NCBI GenBank assembly: GCA_028284445.1
Contig: JANQRS010000047.1
Location: forward strand, 1 to 64,000
Length of the DNA stretch: 64,000 bases
DNA from: Calditrichia bacterium
GTDB lineage: Bacteria > Calditrichota > Calditrichia > RBG-13-44-9 > J075
Direction: 5' to 3'
Position numbers and translations under genes: made by a program
In this document: piece after piece, positions 61,101 to 64,000 of the stretch
Position numbering within the stretch: position 1 is the first letter of the stretch
Layout: the number at the start of each line of letters is the position of its first letter
The notes under the pieces: model-generated
The model's input: only the letters and a program-made list of their open reading frames with translations
Told to the model about the DNA's origin: nothing
The model's database searches: none

Positions 61101-61323
61101 TCGCTGCAAAAAAGAGGACCTGCTCTTTCCACTCCTGGACTTCCTGGTACGCTCAATTGATAACATCACCGACATGGAATTTAAGCGCTATGACAACAGC
61201 AATTATCGTCAAGCGCGTGATCGCAGTGAGTGGGGGAAAGCGGACCCGCCTCTGGAGCAGGTGGTTGGCGGGATTTTGCGCTTTATGGAGAAGCAAGGGA
61301 TTGTTGAAGCGTTAAGGAGTTAA
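58108..61323 (+). CDS. fatty acyl-AMP ligase - acyl carrier protein - thioester reductase
   Basis: 1,071 residues. An adenylation domain of the FAAL/acyl-CoA synthetase type (about 1-560) carries YTSGSTSHPKGV near 176 and later GRSKDVIIIRGLNYYPQD. A carrier domain (about 575-650) has its phosphopantetheine serine in GLDSLRL (near 604). An NAD(P)-dependent thioester reductase of the extended SDR type (about 700-1060) has LLTGGTGFFGPF and the YSQSKWVAE active site. It should activate a fatty acid as AMP ester, load it on the carrier and release it by reduction to an aldehyde or alcohol, all in the cytoplasm. It is similar in logic to carboxylic acid reductases. Confidence 0.88.
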   Translation: MPSILQPFYERVAEHLDKLLFCFLNVDGDIQASHTYQSFLDRTSQIAAYLYDTNPLRPGERVLLAYPPGIEMIAAFFACVRLGLIPVPVYPPTSHGFQSALYKMTFIARDCDAAVVLTERAYYWSMKLNRTRNRLSKLSFKRDYIAGLKWIVTTDAPSGNISNFPERHTDILFLQYTSGSTSHPKGVIVHHQNILHNCDSVVDHLPVGVSWLPQYHDMGLIGYYLFFAMKGGTTYGFSPLDFIQRPALWLETISKYRGTASSAPNFAYEYCLRPDKMPAETFQNLDLSSLRFLMTAAEPIRPHIYRQFLEKFQLCGLQANHFFAAYGLAEFTLAVSNYGRRILTLDAEALKANRVEELPAGSEQSVDIMSCGRLLENTEVRIVRDGQTLPSGKVGEIWLNGASKCAGYWDKDGLSEQVFEARLTGDKSSWLRTGDLGFLHESELYVCGRSKDVIIIRGLNYYPQDVECIAEEEPVIRKGCSAAFGVDDDGEEKLILVAEVRDHGKLPDSQTLNRQIQQRLGIAVDVFTYVQARSISKTSSGKIRRHDVRDQWRRNELKTIAMIELAGRALSQGEIRSERVVTDIFMRFGLSVSDTSALSESGLDSLRLAELTHDLKDYLASAGMKRLEGQLDLRLLQKIPVAELFQLLADLENASPNARLRFQRAFRRLRREHQEIEQAQMRRDSKFRYRFSDVAQQTATGAKNNILLTGGTGFFGPFLLASLLEQSDGQIYVLVRAKNLQEGKLRLLSGLQLTGKFAPDHLSGMMTRVHPLCGDLARPQLGLDKSTLAFLQNEIAMIYQNGAMVNYLFDYETLRPANVNGTAEMLQFAFVGRPKIINYISTTFVFGWSVKDTLFESDNNADLDLLDFGYSQSKWVAEQVVKDAMRQGAAVRIFRPALISPAIDGGGYNFDISVRLLAFMLKHGITTDAANQVSFMPADIAANNIVAIGNSLDSPNATYHVTRDQYASMEDITDIFSRLTGKVFRTFPIKEFVPEVIDRCKKEDLLFPLLDFLVRSIDNITDMEFKRYDNSNYRQARDRSEWGKADPPLEQVVGGILRFMEKQGIVEALRS

Positions 61324-61359
61324 AACGTTGAATGGTTGATTCGTAGGAAGGTATTTCTT

Positions 61360-61401
61360 ACATCCCCCTGAATCCCTTCGAAGGGGGATTCAGGGGGATG
61401 T
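61360..61401. repeat. GC-rich palindromic repeat
   Basis: ACATCCCCCT...AGGGGGATGT with the TTCGAA centre. The variable segment GAATC is matched by GATTC on the other arm, another paired change against copy 1 (GTATC/GATAC). It lies 37 bp behind the acyl-AMP ligase stop codon. Confidence 0.9.
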
Positions 61402-61723
61402 AACCGATTTTTCTAATTCCCAGTCTCCAATCTCTCCGGTTTTCGACCCAATGGATTCAGATTCCTCCAAAATATGCCGATAATGCTAATAAATCAGTCC
61501 ATCTTTACCGTATTTCGATACTTTTATGCAATGATTCTGTGAGAAAAAAATCACAATTGCCAAAAAAAGCCTAGGGGAATTCGCTCAATAGGCGTATTAT
61601 CTGACAGTTATGTTCTCCGTTCTCACATCAGACAGATAAGACTGCACACCACATACCTTCAGGGATAGAAGCTAACTCCGTGCAAGATGCACTTTCATTC
61701 CAACATAGTATCGGGGGATCACT
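61402..61723. other. intergenic region, nothing specific recognised
   Basis: 322 bp between the palindrome and the M4 protease gene. It should hold the protease promoter. I see no gene, repeat or known regulatory motif. Confidence 0.4.
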
Positions 61724-64000
61724 ATGATGAATAAGATTCGTAGTATCTTTATGTTATTTCTGGTTTGCTGTTTTACGCTTACGCTTTATGCAGATAAGGC
61801 AAAGGAGGCGAAAGAGATTGAGTCTGATTTTCACGAAGCAGTCGTGAAAATGGAGAAGAACGGCAGTTCACCCACTCACATGAAATTCCTGGAAGATGCA
61901 GAACTCACCGTAGAGAACTTCTTCACGGAATATCAAAAGTTCTACGGTTTTTCCGCAGACAATGATATGAAAGTGTTGCGGAGCCATGAGGACGCAATGG
62001 GCAAGCATCATCGCTTTGACCAATATTACAAAGGTGTGAAGGTCTTTGGCGCCCAGTATGTTCTTCATGAGCGGGAGTCCAAAGTCTGGATGGCAAATGG
62101 ACATCTGGTGCATGGTCTTAAAGTTGACGTCAGCCCGAAGGTGAGCGAAGAAGCGGCTTTGGAAGCAGCGTTGAAGCATATTGGCGCCAAATCCTATATG
62201 TGGGAAGCGGAGGAGAATGAAGCCTTCTTAAAGGCCGAACAAGGGGATGAGAATGCTACATTCTATCCGCAAGGCGAATTGATGCTGACTTCCGGCGGCC
62301 ACGCTTTGGAAGCCCGGAATATGGTGTTGACCTATCGTTTTGATATCTATGCCGAGTATCCGCGGTCCCGCGACTATATTTTTGTCGATGCCCATACCGG
62401 CAAAATTGTGAACAAGATCCCGCGAATCCATCACGTCGATGTTGCCGGCAGTGGCGCCTCTCTTTACAATGGCACCGTTAATATGACGGTAGACGAAGTC
62501 TCGTCGAACAGCTATCGCCTGCGTCAATCAACCACACGCGCTGCCGCTATTGAAACATATGATATGCAGAACGGCACCAGCTACACTGCTGCCGCCGATT
62601 TTACGGCTACCAGCGCAAGTGGCACCTGGGATGCCGCCGGCGTTAGCGGGCACTTCGGTGCGGAAGCAACCTACGACTACTTCTTCAACAATCATGGTCG
62701 TAATAGTGTGGACGATGCCGGTTTTACCCTGCTGAGCTACATTCATACAGACTTGATTGGTTTTGGCTATCCGAACAACATTAATGCATTTTGGGATGGC
62801 TCCCGAATGACTTATGGTGACGGCGACGGCGTTAACTATACCGAGCTCGTGACGCTGGATATCTGTAGCCACGAATTGACTCACGGTGTAACCGACTTTT
62901 CCTCAGACCTGATCTATCAAGGTGAATCCGGTGCACTGAACGAATCTTTTAGTGATATTTTTGGAAACCTGGTAGAATTTGAAGTTCAGGGTGACCCGGG
63001 TGTTGGCACCGGTAACTGGCGCGTGGGTGAGCAAATGACCACCAATGGTCTCGGTATCCGTAATATGGAAAATCCCAATGAGTTTAGTGATCCGGATACC
63101 TACAATGGTACTCACTGGGCGCCGACCGGACCGTTTGATTTTGACAACGGTGGTGTTCACATCAACAGTGGTGTGCAGAACTTCTGGTTCTACCTGTTGA
63201 TGACCGGTGGCACCGGCACCAACGATAATGGTTATGCCTATAATGTTGTGGCAATTAGCAAGCAAGATGCGGCATCAATTGCTTATCACAACAACAATTC
63301 CTTCCTGACCCCAAGTTCCAATTATGACGATGCGCGTACAGGCGCTATCGACTGCGCTGAGCAGCTTTTTGGCGTGGGTTCGCAGCAGGCCCTATCTACA
63401 GCGGAAGCGTGGCTGGCAGTTGGTGTGGGTACTGTTCCGCAGCCGCCGGCAGAATATGCAACCCTGCCATTCACGGAAGGTTTTGAGGCCGGTTCTTTTG
63501 GTGTGAACTGGAATACCTATACAAGCAATAATTTTGGCCGCGTTCAGGTTACCACTGCCAATACGCCGGCAGCCGGCAGCTACCACATGACGATGGACGT
63601 TACCACGAATAATAATTTCAGCACCCAGGAAGCCTGGTTGCACCTGGATCTTTCCGGCGAATCCCAGGTTACCCTGGATTTCCAATGGAAAGACTTTGCT
63701 GATGAAACCCACACCCAGGACGGTGTTTACTTCTCTGATAATGGTGGTACCACCTTCACCAAGGTCCAAGATCTGAATGGTGCGTCTTACACCAATAATG
63801 TCTGGAACAGCTTCAGCCTGGATGTGGATGATCTGGCATCGACTAACGGTCTGTCTTTGACAAGCACCTTCATCATCAAGTTCCAGCAATATGACAATTA
63901 CGTTATTGCTACGGATGGCCATGCGTATGATGAAATTAGCGTCACCGGCGACGGTGGCGGCAATGTTGCCCCGACTGCCGAGGCCAATGGACCATATGAT
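61724..64000 (+). CDS. secreted M4 (thermolysin-like) metalloprotease, cut by window end
   Basis: At least 759 residues with no stop before the window ends. There is a signal peptide (1-24) and an FTP/PepSY propeptide (about 45-230, YKGVKVFGAQYVLHE). In the catalytic domain HELTH provides two zinc ligands, and the third is Glu in GALNESFSDIFG. The substrate-side His lies in GVHINSGVQNFWFYLL. Next comes a jelly-roll-like domain (about 585-745, FTEGFEAGSFGVNW) and the start of a PKD-like segment (APTAEANGPYD). By the pattern of the window the missing end probably carries a FlgD-type sorting tail. GGGGGATC precedes the start; the ATG at 61727 is equally possible. Confidence 0.9.
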   Translation, partial: MMNKIRSIFMLFLVCCFTLTLYADKAKEAKEIESDFHEAVVKMEKNGSSPTHMKFLEDAELTVENFFTEYQKFYGFSADNDMKVLRSHEDAMGKHHRFDQYYKGVKVFGAQYVLHERESKVWMANGHLVHGLKVDVSPKVSEEAALEAALKHIGAKSYMWEAEENEAFLKAEQGDENATFYPQGELMLTSGGHALEARNMVLTYRFDIYAEYPRSRDYIFVDAHTGKIVNKIPRIHHVDVAGSGASLYNGTVNMTVDEVSSNSYRLRQSTTRAAAIETYDMQNGTSYTAAADFTATSASGTWDAAGVSGHFGAEATYDYFFNNHGRNSVDDAGFTLLSYIHTDLIGFGYPNNINAFWDGSRMTYGDGDGVNYTELVTLDICSHELTHGVTDFSSDLIYQGESGALNESFSDIFGNLVEFEVQGDPGVGTGNWRVGEQMTTNGLGIRNMENPNEFSDPDTYNGTHWAPTGPFDFDNGGVHINSGVQNFWFYLLMTGGTGTNDNGYAYNVVAISKQDAASIAYHNNNSFLTPSSNYDDARTGAIDCAEQLFGVGSQQALSTAEAWLAVGVGTVPQPPAEYATLPFTEGFEAGSFGVNWNTYTSNNFGRVQVTTANTPAAGSYHMTMDVTTNNNFSTQEAWLHLDLSGESQVTLDFQWKDFADETHTQDGVYFSDNGGTTFTKVQDLNGASYTNNVWNSFSLDVDDLASTNGLSLTSTFIIKFQQYDNYVIATDGHAYDEISVTGDGGGNVAPTAEANGPYD

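Overview
The window looks like a chromosomal segment of a Gram-negative, FCB-type environmental bacterium, near Calditrichota, KSB1, Ignavibacteria or a relative. The evidence is the C-terminal YPNPFNP / WDGRDDxGxxVASGxYxYQL / KMxLxK sorting domain on several secreted proteins, the outer-membrane barrel proteins (DUF5916, small porin-like), the Reg_prop/Y_Y_Y receptors and a hybrid two-component system. The phylum is inference. I saw no tRNA, rRNA, CRISPR array or transposase.

Region 1 (1-33.5 kb) holds surface, secretion and nutrient functions: a CPBP protease with a divergent HTH regulator, a broken surface protein, an M28 peptidase, an MFS pump, a serine hydrolase, a flavoprotein-radical SAM pair, an SDR, three large FlgD-tailed or YadA-head-like surface proteins and a 1,396-residue hybrid sensor. 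Set into it are two paralogous BlaI/BlaR1-like modules (7.7-10.1 kb and 28.1-30.2 kb). In both, the membrane M56 metallopeptidase carries HEAT repeats in place of a penicillin sensor. Each module has its own palindromic operator, found twice in front of its repressor gene and once more in front of the next transcription unit (DUF5916 barrel; prolyl oligopeptidase).

Region 2 (33.5-41.1 kb) is housekeeping and redox: an EAL phosphodiesterase, an orphan HigA, a helical protein, a VOC protein, a haloalkane dehalogenase-like enzyme, a redox operon, a cytochrome P450 and a tandem-repeat miniprotein. The redox operon (38255-39273) encodes a DsbD-N-like protein and a TlpA-like thioredoxin whose first active-site Cys codon is an in-frame TGA followed by a SECIS-like hairpin, so it is a probable selenoprotein.

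Region 3 (41.3-57.2 kb) is an AT-richer accessory island and the most novel part. A sigma-54 activator is fused at its C-terminus to an RsbW-like kinase domain. It is followed by a STAS antagonist and faces a membrane beta-propeller receptor ending in a SpoIIE phosphatase. These are the three parts of a partner-switching circuit, here apparently wired to sigma-54. Candidate -24/-12 promoters and a shared TTGCA-N3-TGCAA site lie in front of the activator, a divergent four-gene envelope operon (TAXI-like receptor, two unknowns, coiled-coil/barrel protein), a small protein-metzincin-receptor operon, and a subtilisin. Both proteases lack visible signal peptides.

Region 4 (57.4-64 kb) has a CMP/dCMP-type deaminase, a fatty acyl-AMP ligase-ACP-thioester reductase and an M4 thermolysin-like protease cut by the window end. 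Throughout, a family of GC-rich palindromes (consensus ends ACATCCCCCT...AGGGGGATGT around TTCGAA) sits just behind stop codons, with compensating changes in the two arms.
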